Source: Halomonas urumqiensis | GTDB lineage: Bacteria > Pseudomonadota > Gammaproteobacteria > Pseudomonadales > Halomonadaceae | Direction: 5' to 3' | DNA length: 64,000 nucleotides | NCBI RefSeq assembly: GCF_003028575.1 | Contig: NZ_PYUD01000001.1 | Span: forward strand, 1,364,001-1,428,000 | Part shown: positions 23,188 through 31,444 of the stretch, one piece after another | How the letters are laid out: each line of letters starts with the position of its first letter | Numbering within the stretch: the stretch's first letter is position 1 | Notes under the pieces: generated by a model | Seen by the model: only the letters and a program-made list of their open reading frames with translations | Told to the model about the DNA's origin: nothing | The model's database searches: none | Translations under genes and position numbers: made by a program

Positions 23188-24954
23188 ATGGTAGGGTGCA
23201 AACGTTTACTTTTGAGCGATGTGCACCCCGATTCCAATCAGGGGCCTGGACAGTTCGTACCTGACATGGGGATTGGCATGAAGGCACCGAGCATCCCGGG
23301 CGCCAGGTGGGAGGCGTTCCAACAGCTGATGATGCGATGGCCGGCAGGGCTGCGTCATGGCCTGACCCTGGCCCTGCTGGCGGGCATGATGGGGTTGGGT
23401 ACCTGGGTGGTGTACGTGACCGGGGGAACGCGCTACGCCTATCCGTACCTGATGCTGGTGCCGGTACTGATGGGAGCGGCCTTCTATGGCATACGCGGGG
23501 CGCTGGCCAGCGCCGCGCTTGCCGGTGGCTTGATGGCGGCGATGCCGATGGATGTCGTTGCCGAGCAGCCGCAATCCTCGCTCAATTGGCTGATTCGCCT
23601 TGGGTTGTATCTGGTCATCGGCGGTGTTGCCGGCAGCCTGTTCAGCCTCCTGAATCGCATGCATTTGCACAGCGAGCGGATGGCGCGTATCGATCCCCGT
23701 ACCGGTCTTGCCAACCAGGTGGCATTGGAGGAAGCGCTTGCCCAACTCTTGGCACAGCGCTGGCCGCAGCATGAATTTGGCCTGATTCTTGTACGCATCA
23801 CCGATATCTCCGACGTACTGGAAGCGCTGGGGCCCGAGGCCGCTGACTTGCTGGCGCTTGCTACGGCGCAGCGCCTGCAATACGAGGATTCCGCCATCGT
23901 TGATGTGTTCCGGTTTAGTAACGCCGAGCTGTTCTTGTTGGTGGAAAAGGTGGATGAATCGGGGATACGGCGCATTGCGGATCGGCTGACCGAGGTGGGC
24001 GAGGAGAATCTACTGATCCAGGGTGTGCCGTTACGGGTTCAACTGGCGCTGGGGAGTCGCCTGCGGGATGCCGCGGATGTGAGGCCCGAGTCCTTGATTC
24101 TCGATTGCCGCATTGCCATGTTGGCGGCCATCGAAAAGCACCGATCTCATTGCCATTTTTCACCGGAACTTACCCAGCACAAGCTGGAAACCGTCAAGCT
24201 TATCTCCAAGGTTCGACGCGACCTCGACCGCGGCAAGTTCGAGCTGCACTTTCAGCCCAAGTTACGACTGAGCGATGGCCGGGTGAGTGGTTGCGAGGGA
24301 TTGATTCGGTGGCGTGACGAAAGCGGCGCGCTGATTCCCCCTGGCATGTTCATGCCCAAGGTCGAAAACACCACGCTGATCGAGCCGGTGACGCGGTTCG
24401 TGGCCGAGCGAGCGTGCCAGTTCGCCAGTACCCACACGGGTTTTGTGAGCATCAACCTGTCGGTACGCAACCTTCAGGATGAGCATCTGCTCGACGCGAT
24501 GAAGGCACTGGTCGAGTCGTACGCTATCGAACCGGCACGGCTGGAGGTGGAAATCACCGAAAGCGCCTTGATGAGTGACATGGTCGCGGCCAGGAAGGCA
24601 CTGGAGCGGCTGCGCTGCTTTGGGGTGAAGGTGAGCATCGATGACTTCGGCACCGGGTTTTCCTCGTTTGAGTACCTTCAGCATCTGCCTATCACCGGGC
24701 TCAAGATCGATCGCGCCTTCGTCAAGGGGATTGGTGATGACCCGCGCGCGAAGCGCTTGCTGGCTTGCCTGATCGATGTCGGTCATACGCTGGACCTCGA
24801 GGTAACGGCGGAAGGCGTCGAAACCCTCGAGCAGCATTGGGCGCTTTGCCAACTGGGTTGCGATCAGGCCCAGGGGTTTGTGTATGCCAAGGCACTGCCG
24901 CCGGGGGAGTACACCGCCTGGCATGATCAGCACCGCTCGGACCAGTGGGCGTAA
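23188..24954 (+). CDS. Membrane c-di-GMP phosphodiesterase with degenerate GGDEF and EAL domains
   Basis: A 588-residue protein. About four hydrophobic segments (residues 45-160) lead to a GGDEF-like domain in which the signature is replaced (FRFSNAELFLLV), so it cannot make c-di-GMP but may bind GTP or act as a regulator. The C-terminal EAL domain (about 335-580) has EGL for EAL, N in SINLSVRNL, E in LEVEITESALM, the loop-6 IDDFGTGFSS, K in GLKIDRAFV and E in TAEGVETL; the metal and general-base residues are kept, so phosphodiesterase activity is likely. GGAGG is 12 nt before the ATG at 23188; starts at 23266 and 23278 are possible. Its stop codon lies in a REP element. Confidence 0.92.
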   Translation: MVGCKRLLLSDVHPDSNQGPGQFVPDMGIGMKAPSIPGARWEAFQQLMMRWPAGLRHGLTLALLAGMMGLGTWVVYVTGGTRYAYPYLMLVPVLMGAAFYGIRGALASAALAGGLMAAMPMDVVAEQPQSSLNWLIRLGLYLVIGGVAGSLFSLLNRMHLHSERMARIDPRTGLANQVALEEALAQLLAQRWPQHEFGLILVRITDISDVLEALGPEAADLLALATAQRLQYEDSAIVDVFRFSNAELFLLVEKVDESGIRRIADRLTEVGEENLLIQGVPLRVQLALGSRLRDAADVRPESLILDCRIAMLAAIEKHRSHCHFSPELTQHKLETVKLISKVRRDLDRGKFELHFQPKLRLSDGRVSGCEGLIRWRDESGALIPPGMFMPKVENTTLIEPVTRFVAERACQFASTHTGFVSINLSVRNLQDEHLLDAMKALVESYAIEPARLEVEITESALMSDMVAARKALERLRCFGVKVSIDDFGTGFSSFEYLQHLPITGLKIDRAFVKGIGDDPRAKRLLACLIDVGHTLDLEVTAEGVETLEQHWALCQLGCDQAQGFVYAKALPPGEYTAWHDQHRSDQWA

Positions 24955-24985
24955 TCGGGGACAGACCCCGATTTCCGGCACCGAT
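24952..24985 (+). repeat. REP-like element g overlapping a stop codon
   Basis: TAATCGGGGACAGACCCC then GATTTCCGGCA twice. The first TAA of the element is the stop codon of the EAL gene, so the repeat has replaced the original 3' end or slotted in at it. Confidence 0.85.
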
Positions 24986-24993
24986 TTCCGGCA

Positions 24994-25185
24994 TCAACTT
25001 GAGGTGTCGTTCCCGTCTTTGGTCGCTTGTGTTGGGTAATCCACTCCGTGCTTGCTCAGGTAGTCACGGATCAATTGCCGAACCACTTGCGAAGGCGTCA
25101 GGTCCTGTGACGCGCATAGCTGCTCGAAGGCTTGTTTCTTTCTTGGGTCTATCAGCAGCGTGAGTCGAGCGGTTTTCTTTTCCAT
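24994..25185 (-). CDS. Ribbon-helix-helix (CopG/Arc-type) regulator
   Basis: A 63-residue protein with RLTLLIDPRKKQAFEQLCASQDLTPSQVVRQLIRDYL, a single RHH domain: a strand of alternating residues, then two helices. GGGAGGGG lies 5-7 nt before the ATG. There is no toxin gene beside it; instead it is divergent from the SulP transporter gene, with matching palindromes (25201-25223 and 25305-25328) in between, so a local repressor role is likely. Confidence 0.85.
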   Translation of the reverse strand: MEKKTARLTLLIDPRKKQAFEQLCASQDLTPSQVVRQLIRDYLSKHGVDYPTQATKDGNDTSS

Positions 25186-25200
25186 CAGACCCCTCCCATT

Positions 25201-25223
25201 GCATTAACATTCAATGTTAATGC
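25201..25223. promoter_or_regulatory. Perfect palindrome upstream of the RHH gene, likely its operator
   Basis: GCATTAACATT-C-AATGTTAATGC, 11-bp arms around one base, ending 16 nt before the RHH start codon. The half-site TTAACATT recurs at 25305-25328. Confidence 0.75.
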
Positions 25224-25304
25224 TTGCCCTGTCTCATCGCAACGGCTTGGCATTGCGCCTTGCCTGAGGCGGCGTGTCTTGTCGTTGCATTGAATTATCA
25301 TAGT

Positions 25305-25328
25305 ATGTTAATGCTGTTAACATTAATA
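25305..25328. promoter_or_regulatory. Second TTAACATT-type site in front of the SulP transporter
   Basis: TGTTAATGCTGTTAACATTA contains TTAATG (25308-25313) and CATTAA (25321-25326) as an inverted pair plus GTTAAC between them. It shares the half-site with the palindrome 80 bp away, so the RHH protein could control both divergent genes. Confidence 0.65.
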
Positions 25329-25395
25329 TGCTCCCTGAGCCAGATACGTCGTTCGACTCTTCCCGGCGAGGGCGCGCTGCAACGAGGACTTTCCT

Positions 25396-27132
25396 ATGTC
25401 GCGCCAACGGCCTGGCGTTAGCCTGCCAAGCATCGCCGCGGGACTTCGCGCCGCCTGGCGGGAGGGGTACGGGCTCGCGGATTTGCGCAAGGATGTGATG
25501 GCTGGCCTCACCGTCGGTACCGTGGCCGTGCCACTGTCGATGGCCTTGGCGATCGCCACGGGCGTGTCTCCCCAGCACGGCCTCTACACGGCCATCGTGG
25601 CCGGTGCCGTCATCGCGCTGAGCGGTGGCGCACGCTTCAACGTTTCCGGGCCAACGGCAGCCTTCGTCGTCATTCTCTTTCCTATCGTTCAGCAGTATGG
25701 CCTGGGGGGCCTGCTGATTGCTTCGATGATGGCGGGTGTCATCCTGGTGGCGATGGGAATCGCCCGCATGGGCCGACTCATCGAGTTCGTGCCGTATCCG
25801 GTGGTGCTGGGCTTCACGGCGGGGATCGCGGTGGTGATCGCGGTGTTGCAGATCCCCGATTTCCTGGGGCTGAACGTGGGGCAACTCGGTGAACATTTTG
25901 TCGAGAACCTGGGGCGAATCATCACCTCGCTTCGCACCCTCAATCCGTTCGAGCTGGGTATCGGGGCGTTCACGCTGGCGGTCATGCTGCTGTGGTCCCG
26001 TCTGCACGTGCCCATCCCGGCACCCTTGATCGGCCTGGTCGTTGGTGCCATCGCGGCTTATGGGGTCAACCAATGGTTCGGTGGCGCTGGGGCCACCGTG
26101 GAAACGATCGCCTCACGCTTTACCTGGGAGGCGAATGGGGAGAGCGGCAATGGCATTCCGCCGATCGCACCGACGCTCATGGCCCCCTGGCGGTGGCCGG
26201 GAGCGAACGGCGAGCCGCTCGAGCTTAGCTTCGAACTGATACGGGCGTTGCTGGGGCCCGCCTTTGCGATTGCCGTGCTGGGGGCCATTGAATCGTTGCT
26301 GTGCTCGGTGGTGTCGGACGGATTGACCAAGACCCGGCATGACCCCAACGCTGAGCTGCTCGGTCAAGGCCTTGGCAATATCGTCGCCCCTCTCTTCGGC
26401 GGGATCACGGCCACTGCCGCCATTGCCCGGACAGCGACCAATATCCGCAGTGGGGCGCGTTCTCCTATCGCGGCCATTGTGCATGCGGTGGTGGTGCTGC
26501 TGGCCGTCATTGCGCTGGCGGGCCTGCTGGGGCTGGTTCCCATGGCGGCGCTGGCGGCGTTGCTGTTCATCGTCGCCTGGAACATGAGCGAAGCCCGGCG
26601 TTTCGTGCATATCCTGCGCTCGGCGCCCCCTGGAGACGTGGCCATCCTGGTCACCTGCTTCAGCCTCACGGTGCTCTTCGACATGGTATTGGCGGTGGCG
26701 GTGGGCATCGGGCTCGCCGCGGCGCTGTTCATCCGGCGCATGGCGTCATTGACGCGAACCGAGCGCATCGATAGCGAACGTCATCCCGCACTCGCCCCAA
26801 TGCCTGCTTACGTGGCTGTCTATGATATCCATGGTCCGCTGTTCTTCGGTGTTGCCGAAAAGGCACTCACCTCGCTGCGTCTGGTGGACCCCAAGGTCCA
26901 GGTCATCATCGTCGACATGCACGGTGTACCGAGCATGGACGGGACCGCCATCGTGGCCCTCCACTCATTGATCGACGAAATGCATCGCGAGGGCGTCGCG
27001 CTGATCCTGGTGGGATTGCCGGCACGCATCATCGTCAAGCTTCGCCGAGCGGGTATTCGCAAGGCCACCGGGATGCTGACGTACTGTACAAGCCTGCCGC
27101 AGGCGAGGGCGGTGGCGCTGCGCTGGCGCTAA
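25396..27132 (+). CDS. SulP-family anion transporter with STAS domain, DauA-like
   Basis: A 578-residue inner-membrane transporter. About 12-14 hydrophobic segments start with the SLC26 block DVMAGLTVGTVAVPLSMALAIATG, followed by GLYTAIVAGAVIALSGGARFNVSGPTAAF and ALLGPAFAIAVLGAIESLL. A C-terminal STAS domain covers about 455-570 (VQVIIVDMHGVPSMDGTAIVAL). The ATARTATN-like block AIARTATNIRSGARSPIA is typical of the DauA/YchM group, which carries C4-dicarboxylates in E. coli; sulfate or bicarbonate remain possible. CGAGGA lies 6-8 nt before the ATG. Confidence 0.93.
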   Translation: MSRQRPGVSLPSIAAGLRAAWREGYGLADLRKDVMAGLTVGTVAVPLSMALAIATGVSPQHGLYTAIVAGAVIALSGGARFNVSGPTAAFVVILFPIVQQYGLGGLLIASMMAGVILVAMGIARMGRLIEFVPYPVVLGFTAGIAVVIAVLQIPDFLGLNVGQLGEHFVENLGRIITSLRTLNPFELGIGAFTLAVMLLWSRLHVPIPAPLIGLVVGAIAAYGVNQWFGGAGATVETIASRFTWEANGESGNGIPPIAPTLMAPWRWPGANGEPLELSFELIRALLGPAFAIAVLGAIESLLCSVVSDGLTKTRHDPNAELLGQGLGNIVAPLFGGITATAAIARTATNIRSGARSPIAAIVHAVVVLLAVIALAGLLGLVPMAALAALLFIVAWNMSEARRFVHILRSAPPGDVAILVTCFSLTVLFDMVLAVAVGIGLAAALFIRRMASLTRTERIDSERHPALAPMPAYVAVYDIHGPLFFGVAEKALTSLRLVDPKVQVIIVDMHGVPSMDGTAIVALHSLIDEMHREGVALILVGLPARIIVKLRRAGIRKATGMLTYCTSLPQARAVALRWR

Positions 27133-27141
27133 ACGGGGCGC

Positions 27142-27168
27142 TAATCGGGGACAGACCCCGATTTCCCA
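27142..27168 (+). repeat. REP-like element h (core)
   Basis: TAATCGGGGACAGACCCC then GATTTCCC, 9 bp after the SulP stop codon. The last copy in this cluster; 15 bp later the 20-bp repeat at 27183 begins. Confidence 0.8.
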
Positions 27169-27182
27169 CTCGCCGCCTTGCC

Positions 27183-27202
27183 GTCGGCGGGCATTTCCCA
27201 TG
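27183..27202 (+). repeat. 20-bp direct repeat, left copy
   Basis: GTCGGCGGGCATTTCCCATG, found again in the same orientation at 33733-33752. The two copies bracket the ABC importer/deaminase/oxygenase operon and the remnants next to it. Confidence 0.9.
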
Positions 27203-27245
27203 GAGCTGACCGCACACCTGGGGGCCGCCAGTCGTCTCATTACAT

Positions 27246-27384
27246 ATGACTACCTGGAGCCTTTCTTCAGCGAACGCGGCCCGGGCGCTCGCGCCGCTGA
27301 ACGGTGAGGAATAGCGCACCCTGAATGCGCTGCTGGGCAAAATGATGCGCGGCCTGGAAGCGGATATGCAAGACGACGGATCAT
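27246..27384 (+). pseudogene. MarR-type regulator remnant
   Basis: An in-frame reading gives ARALAPLNGEE, a TAG stop, then RTLNALLGKMMRGLEADM. The second part resembles the C-terminal dimerisation helix of MarR regulators (L-x-x-L-x-x-E-E-R-x-x-L-N-A-L-L-G-K-L). With a stop in the middle and no DNA-binding domain upstream it is a decayed fragment. Confidence 0.5.
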
Positions 27385-27481
27385 TACATCGGGAAGGACA
27401 TCGGGTAGCCGGCGATGAATCAGGCCAGCAAGGGCGATACCCAACCGGATAGCAATGGGTCAGCGGTTGCGTCTGTTCTAA

Positions 27482-27506
27482 TTTTTAGGCCTTTTTTTCC
27501 TAAAAA
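27482..27506. promoter_or_regulatory. Inverted repeat upstream of the ABC importer operon
   Basis: TTTTTAGG and CCTAAAAA arms separated by 9 nt, 65 bp before the first start codon of the operon. Likely a promoter or operator region, possibly for the LysR regulator encoded in the operon, although LysR boxes usually have a T-N11-A core that is not evident. Confidence 0.4.
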
Positions 27507-27570
27507 CGATAATTAAGGAGCCCGAGGTGCTGTGGTAGGGTGCTTTAAACCCTGATTGAGGCAAATAACA

Positions 27571-28701
27571 ATGACCTTCTCCCTGACCAGAACCCTCTCG
27601 CATCCTTCACTTGGCGTTGCCCTTATGTCAGCGACATTGGCTTTCTCGGCTTCTGTCAAAGCACAAGAGAATGAACCCTTGCAAGAAGTCTCGATTGCCT
27701 TGGGTAGTCAGGTGCTCAACGTGACTTACCCCTGGCTGATGATGCCGGTTGCGCTCGGTTACTGGCGTGATGAAGGCTATGACGTCAATGTCGTAGGCGT
27801 GCAGGGTTCCTTGCAGGGCTTGCAGATGATGGCCTCTGGCGGTGTCGATCTGGTCCAGTTCAACTCGTCGGTGCTGATCCAGGCCAATGTCGAAAACGGA
27901 ATTTCAGCTCGTGGCGTCATGGGCAATGGCGTGATCGACTGGGGGCTGGGCGTAAAAGAGGATGGCCCTATTCAGAGCATCGATGACTTGAAGGGAAAGC
28001 GTATCGGGATAGTCAGCCTGGCGACCGGTGGCGTGCCCATGCTGAGAGCGCTATTGCGTCAGAACGGCATCGATCCTGATCGCGACGTCAATATCGTGGC
28101 TGTTGGTGCAGGCACCCAGGCGTTGCAAGCTCTGCGTTCCGGACAGGTACAAGGCCTGATGTTCTGGCAGTCTGCCTTGACCTCCTTCGAGAATGCCGGT
28201 ACCGAGCTAAGGATTTTGCGTGACCCTGAGTGGCGCGAAATGCCTGATTTTACCCTGGGCACATTGCAATCCACCATAGACGAAGACCCTGAGATGATTG
28301 AGGCTATCGTGCGCGGCGCTAATAAGGCCACCCTTTTTGCCATGACCAATCCTGAGTGCGTGCGGCGCATTCATTGGGAGCACTTTCCTAGCACCAAGCC
28401 TACCGGGGCCGACACGGAAACTCTCGAACAATGGGACTTGAACCTGCTCAATGCCCAATTGGACACGATGCGCAGTGCCTACGAGTTGCATGGAGGCGAG
28501 TTGTTGGGATACGTGGACCCCGACGCGTTCGTTGGTATTCAGGAGTTTCTCTACGACAGTGAAATGATTGGCGATACGATCGATACCGATGAATTGGTGA
28601 TTCATCGCGAGGGCTTCTTTGAGGCGACCAATGATTTCGACCATGAAGAAATCATAGAATCAGCCAAAAATTGTGATGTGATGGGAAGTTCGCAATCATG
28701 A
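27571..28701 (+). CDS. ABC transporter substrate-binding protein, NMT1/TauA-like
   Basis: A 376-residue periplasmic protein with a signal peptide (hydrophobic core LGVALMSATLAFSASVKA, cleavage near AQE). The mature part has the NMT1/SsuA/TauA fold: EVSIALGSQVLNVTYPWLMMPVALGYWRDEG, then GVDLVQFNSS and LKGKRIGIVSLATGG. Such proteins bind small nitrogen- or sulfur-containing organics. GAGG lies about 9 nt before the ATG at 27571. Its stop overlaps the deaminase start (ATGA), so ligand capture and deamination are coupled in expression. Confidence 0.9.
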   Translation: MTFSLTRTLSHPSLGVALMSATLAFSASVKAQENEPLQEVSIALGSQVLNVTYPWLMMPVALGYWRDEGYDVNVVGVQGSLQGLQMMASGGVDLVQFNSSVLIQANVENGISARGVMGNGVIDWGLGVKEDGPIQSIDDLKGKRIGIVSLATGGVPMLRALLRQNGIDPDRDVNIVAVGAGTQALQALRSGQVQGLMFWQSALTSFENAGTELRILRDPEWREMPDFTLGTLQSTIDEDPEMIEAIVRGANKATLFAMTNPECVRRIHWEHFPSTKPTGADTETLEQWDLNLLNAQLDTMRSAYELHGGELLGYVDPDAFVGIQEFLYDSEMIGDTIDTDELVIHREGFFEATNDFDHEEIIESAKNCDVMGSSQS

Positions 28702-29720
28702 TGATTGAAGAGTTCTGCAAGCGGATGCCGAAAGCCGAATTGCATATTCATCTTGAAGGCGCTATCGAGCCTGAAATGCTTCTGCTGCTGGCCAGGCGGA
28801 ATGAAGTCAGGCTACCGTGGGAAAATAAGCAGCAAATACTCGATGCTTACCAGTTCACTTGTCTGGAAGATTTTCTAACGCTGTTTTACAACGGTTGCCG
28901 CGTGCTCAAGCGGGCCGAAGATTTTCATGATATTACACTCGCCTATTTGAAGCGGGCAAAAGATGACAATGTCGTTCATGCCGAGATGTTTCTGAGCCCG
29001 CAATCTCATCTGGCGAATGGGGTGGGTTGGAGCGACATGCTTGATGGTACGTTGGCGGCGATGGAAGAAGCGCAGTTTGATTGGGGTATTACCAGTGGGT
29101 TGATTTTGGGTTTACAGCGTCACCGTACTGAGCTGGAAGCGTTCGAAATCCTGGAGGCTTCCATGCCATGGCGTGATAAATTGCTAGGTATTGGATTGGG
29201 AGGTAGCGAGCTTGGGAACCCTCCTGGCAAGTTCGAGCGAGTATTTCAAGCCGCAAAAAAACGTGGTTTCTACCTTACGGCTCATGCGGGTGAAGAGGGT
29301 CCTGCTGAGTATGTCCGTGAAAGCGTCGAGCGGCTTGGCATTGATCGTGTCGATCATGGCAATGCCTGCCTGGACGATCCGGGTCTAGTCATGCACCTCG
29401 CTGAGAGGCGCACGCCACTTACCCTATGCCCATTATCGAACTTGTGCCTCAATGTGGTGGATTCATTGGAAAGTCATCCGCTGCGCACGATGTTGAAAAA
29501 GGGCATGTGCGTGACTATCAACTCTGATGACCCGGCATATTTCAAGGGTTATATCAATGATAATCTGGTAGCGTGTCAGAAAGCGCTTTCATTAACTGAG
29601 GAGGACTGCTTGGTGATGGGAAGGAATAGTATCGAAGCGGCCTTTCTTGATCCTGGTTTGAAACGGAAATATTACGATGCGCTTGTTAATTTTTCTCGCC
29701 ATGCAGTAGCTATCCCATGA
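28698..29720 (+). CDS. Adenosine deaminase-family enzyme, adenine deaminase type
   Basis: A 340-residue amidohydrolase: MPKAELHIHLEGAIEPEML near the start (metal His-x-His), EDFLTLFYNGCRVL, HAEMFLSPQSH, LTAHAGEEG (His and catalytic Glu), DRVDHGNA and NSDDPAYFKGYI. The blocks GGSELGNPPGKFERVF and DDPAYFKGY match the adenine deaminase branch better than the adenosine branch. The expected reaction is adenine to hypoxanthine plus ammonia, but cytokinin-like N6-substituted adenines are also handled by relatives. Overlaps by ATGA on both sides. Confidence 0.88.
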   Translation: MMIEEFCKRMPKAELHIHLEGAIEPEMLLLLARRNEVRLPWENKQQILDAYQFTCLEDFLTLFYNGCRVLKRAEDFHDITLAYLKRAKDDNVVHAEMFLSPQSHLANGVGWSDMLDGTLAAMEEAQFDWGITSGLILGLQRHRTELEAFEILEASMPWRDKLLGIGLGGSELGNPPGKFERVFQAAKKRGFYLTAHAGEEGPAEYVRESVERLGIDRVDHGNACLDDPGLVMHLAERRTPLTLCPLSNLCLNVVDSLESHPLRTMLKKGMCVTINSDDPAYFKGYINDNLVACQKALSLTEEDCLVMGRNSIEAAFLDPGLKRKYYDALVNFSRHAVAIP

Positions 29721-30631
29721 TACCAGGCAATGCCATGCGCTATTTTTTGGTGGCGTATCAATGTGGTTCATTTCGCGCCGCCTCCGAAAAACTGCACGTA
29801 GCGACTTCCGCAATAAGTCGGCAAGTAAAACTCCTGGAGGACGAGCTTGGTGAACCTGTATTTGAACGCGGGGCAGGTCGAAAGCACCTGCGGTTAACTG
29901 CCGCAGGAGAGCTCCTCATGAACTATATTCGCAATACGGAAAGTGAAATGAGGCGCATGCGTTCGGAAATTGATGCACTTAAAGGCATGCGTAGAGGTCA
30001 AGTAAGTCTTGGCGTGCCGGAGTCGTTCGTTAGAGATTTCCTACCTGAGACATTGGCAGCGTTTCAGAAGTTGTATCCTAATATTACCTATAGCGTTCAT
30101 GTCTCGGGTACGCCTGAATTGTTAGAAATGCTTGCCCGAGATGAGCTGGATTTTGCGTTGAGTTTCAATCCGCAGCCGATGAGTGATATCAATCATATTT
30201 TTGAGATGCTTTTGCCTACCTGCGTGCTGGCTCATGTGAGCCATCCACTGGCCAGCAAGAAAAGTGTCAGGCTATCGGATTGCGCTGAATATGATATTGC
30301 GATGCCCGATAAAAGCGTAAGTGCGAAAGTTGTCTACGATCAAATGTTCTCAGACTCGCGGATCGAACCGCGTAGCCTCCTCACCAGCAACTCATATGAG
30401 TTGTTGCGTAGTGTAGCAATGCAGGGCTTGTCCATTGCAGTCGTCAATAATCATATCTCGAATAAAACAAGCCCTGATATGCAGTATCGGTATATCCCTT
30501 TTGATGATCCAAGAGTGAAACCACAACGTTTGACATGCTGTATCAGACATGGAAGGAACCTTCCTGTCACGGCTCTAACGTTGATAGAATTTATGAAAAA
30601 ATCACTTTTGCGGCTGGAGAATAGTAAGTGA
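29717..30631 (+). CDS. LysR-family transcriptional regulator
   Basis: A 304-residue LTTR. The N-terminal winged helix has MRYFLVAYQCGSFRAASEKLHVATSAISRQVKLLEDELGEPVFER, and the effector domain starts at about residue 93 with GQVSLGVPESFVRDFLPETLAAF. It sits in the middle of the operon and overlaps the deaminase gene (ATGA) and the ATPase gene (GTGA). It probably controls the operon in response to the imported compound or its product. Confidence 0.94.
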   Translation: MIPGNAMRYFLVAYQCGSFRAASEKLHVATSAISRQVKLLEDELGEPVFERGAGRKHLRLTAAGELLMNYIRNTESEMRRMRSEIDALKGMRRGQVSLGVPESFVRDFLPETLAAFQKLYPNITYSVHVSGTPELLEMLARDELDFALSFNPQPMSDINHIFEMLLPTCVLAHVSHPLASKKSVRLSDCAEYDIAMPDKSVSAKVVYDQMFSDSRIEPRSLLTSNSYELLRSVAMQGLSIAVVNNHISNKTSPDMQYRYIPFDDPRVKPQRLTCCIRHGRNLPVTALTLIEFMKKSLLRLENSK

Positions 30632-31443
30632 AAAATGCTTTGTCTGAAGGTTTAGATAATACAGACTCCCCATGTCCGGCCTTCTGCTTTCAGGATGTCA
30701 ACAAACTCTACCCGAGTCGCGATGGCTTGAATGTCGAAGCGCTTAGGAATATAAATTTTGAAGTTTCAAGGCGGGAGTTTGTTACGGTAGTGGGACCAAG
30801 TGGTTGTGGTAAAAGCACGTTGCTGAAAATTTTGGCAGGCATTACCGATGCTACAAGTGGCCGAGTTGAAATAAACGGTGTGCTTCAACAGGGGCCTAGT
30901 GTTGAGATAGGTGTTGTATTTCAATCGCCTGTATTACTTCCTTGGCGAAATATCCTCGAAAATGTACTGGTTCCTGCCGAGATACAGAAGCGGGACAAGA
31001 AACAGTCGAAGGACAAGGCCTACGAACTACTCAACATGGTAGGTTTGAATGGGTTTGAGACAAAATATCCGAAGGAGCTATCGGGTGGAATGCAGCAGCG
31101 AGTAGGCATTGCTCGTGCATTGATCAACGACCCATCCATCTTGCTGATGGATGAACCGTTTGGTGCTCTGGATGCCATGACTCGTGAAAGTATGAATATG
31201 GAGCTTCTTCGCCTTAAGGAGAGTATCGGGGCTACTATCATGTTGGTGACGCATAGCATACCCGAAGCGATATTTCTCGGTGACAGAGTCGTGGTCATGT
31301 CACCCAGACCTGGCTGTGTGGAAGAGATAATGACTATAGATCTTCCTGAAAAGAGGGAGCTTTCCATTATTAATTCTGAAAAATTTGGTGCCTACGATAG
31401 CCATATAAGGCATGCTCTTAATTCCAAGGTTGGGCTGGATTGA
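30628..31443 (+). CDS. ABC transporter ATP-binding protein (nitrate/taurine type)
   Basis: A 271-residue NBD with Walker A GPSGCGKST, Q-loop VVFQSPVLLPW, signature LSGGMQQR, Walker B ILLMDEPFGALD and H-loop LVTHSIPEA. The sequence class is that of TauB/SsuB/NrtD. The start is GTG overlapping the LysR stop. It should power the importer made with the 27571 and 31445 products. Confidence 0.95.
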   Translation: MKNALSEGLDNTDSPCPAFCFQDVNKLYPSRDGLNVEALRNINFEVSRREFVTVVGPSGCGKSTLLKILAGITDATSGRVEINGVLQQGPSVEIGVVFQSPVLLPWRNILENVLVPAEIQKRDKKQSKDKAYELLNMVGLNGFETKYPKELSGGMQQRVGIARALINDPSILLMDEPFGALDAMTRESMNMELLRLKESIGATIMLVTHSIPEAIFLGDRVVVMSPRPGCVEEIMTIDLPEKRELSIINSEKFGAYDSHIRHALNSKVGLD

Positions 31444-31444
31444 T

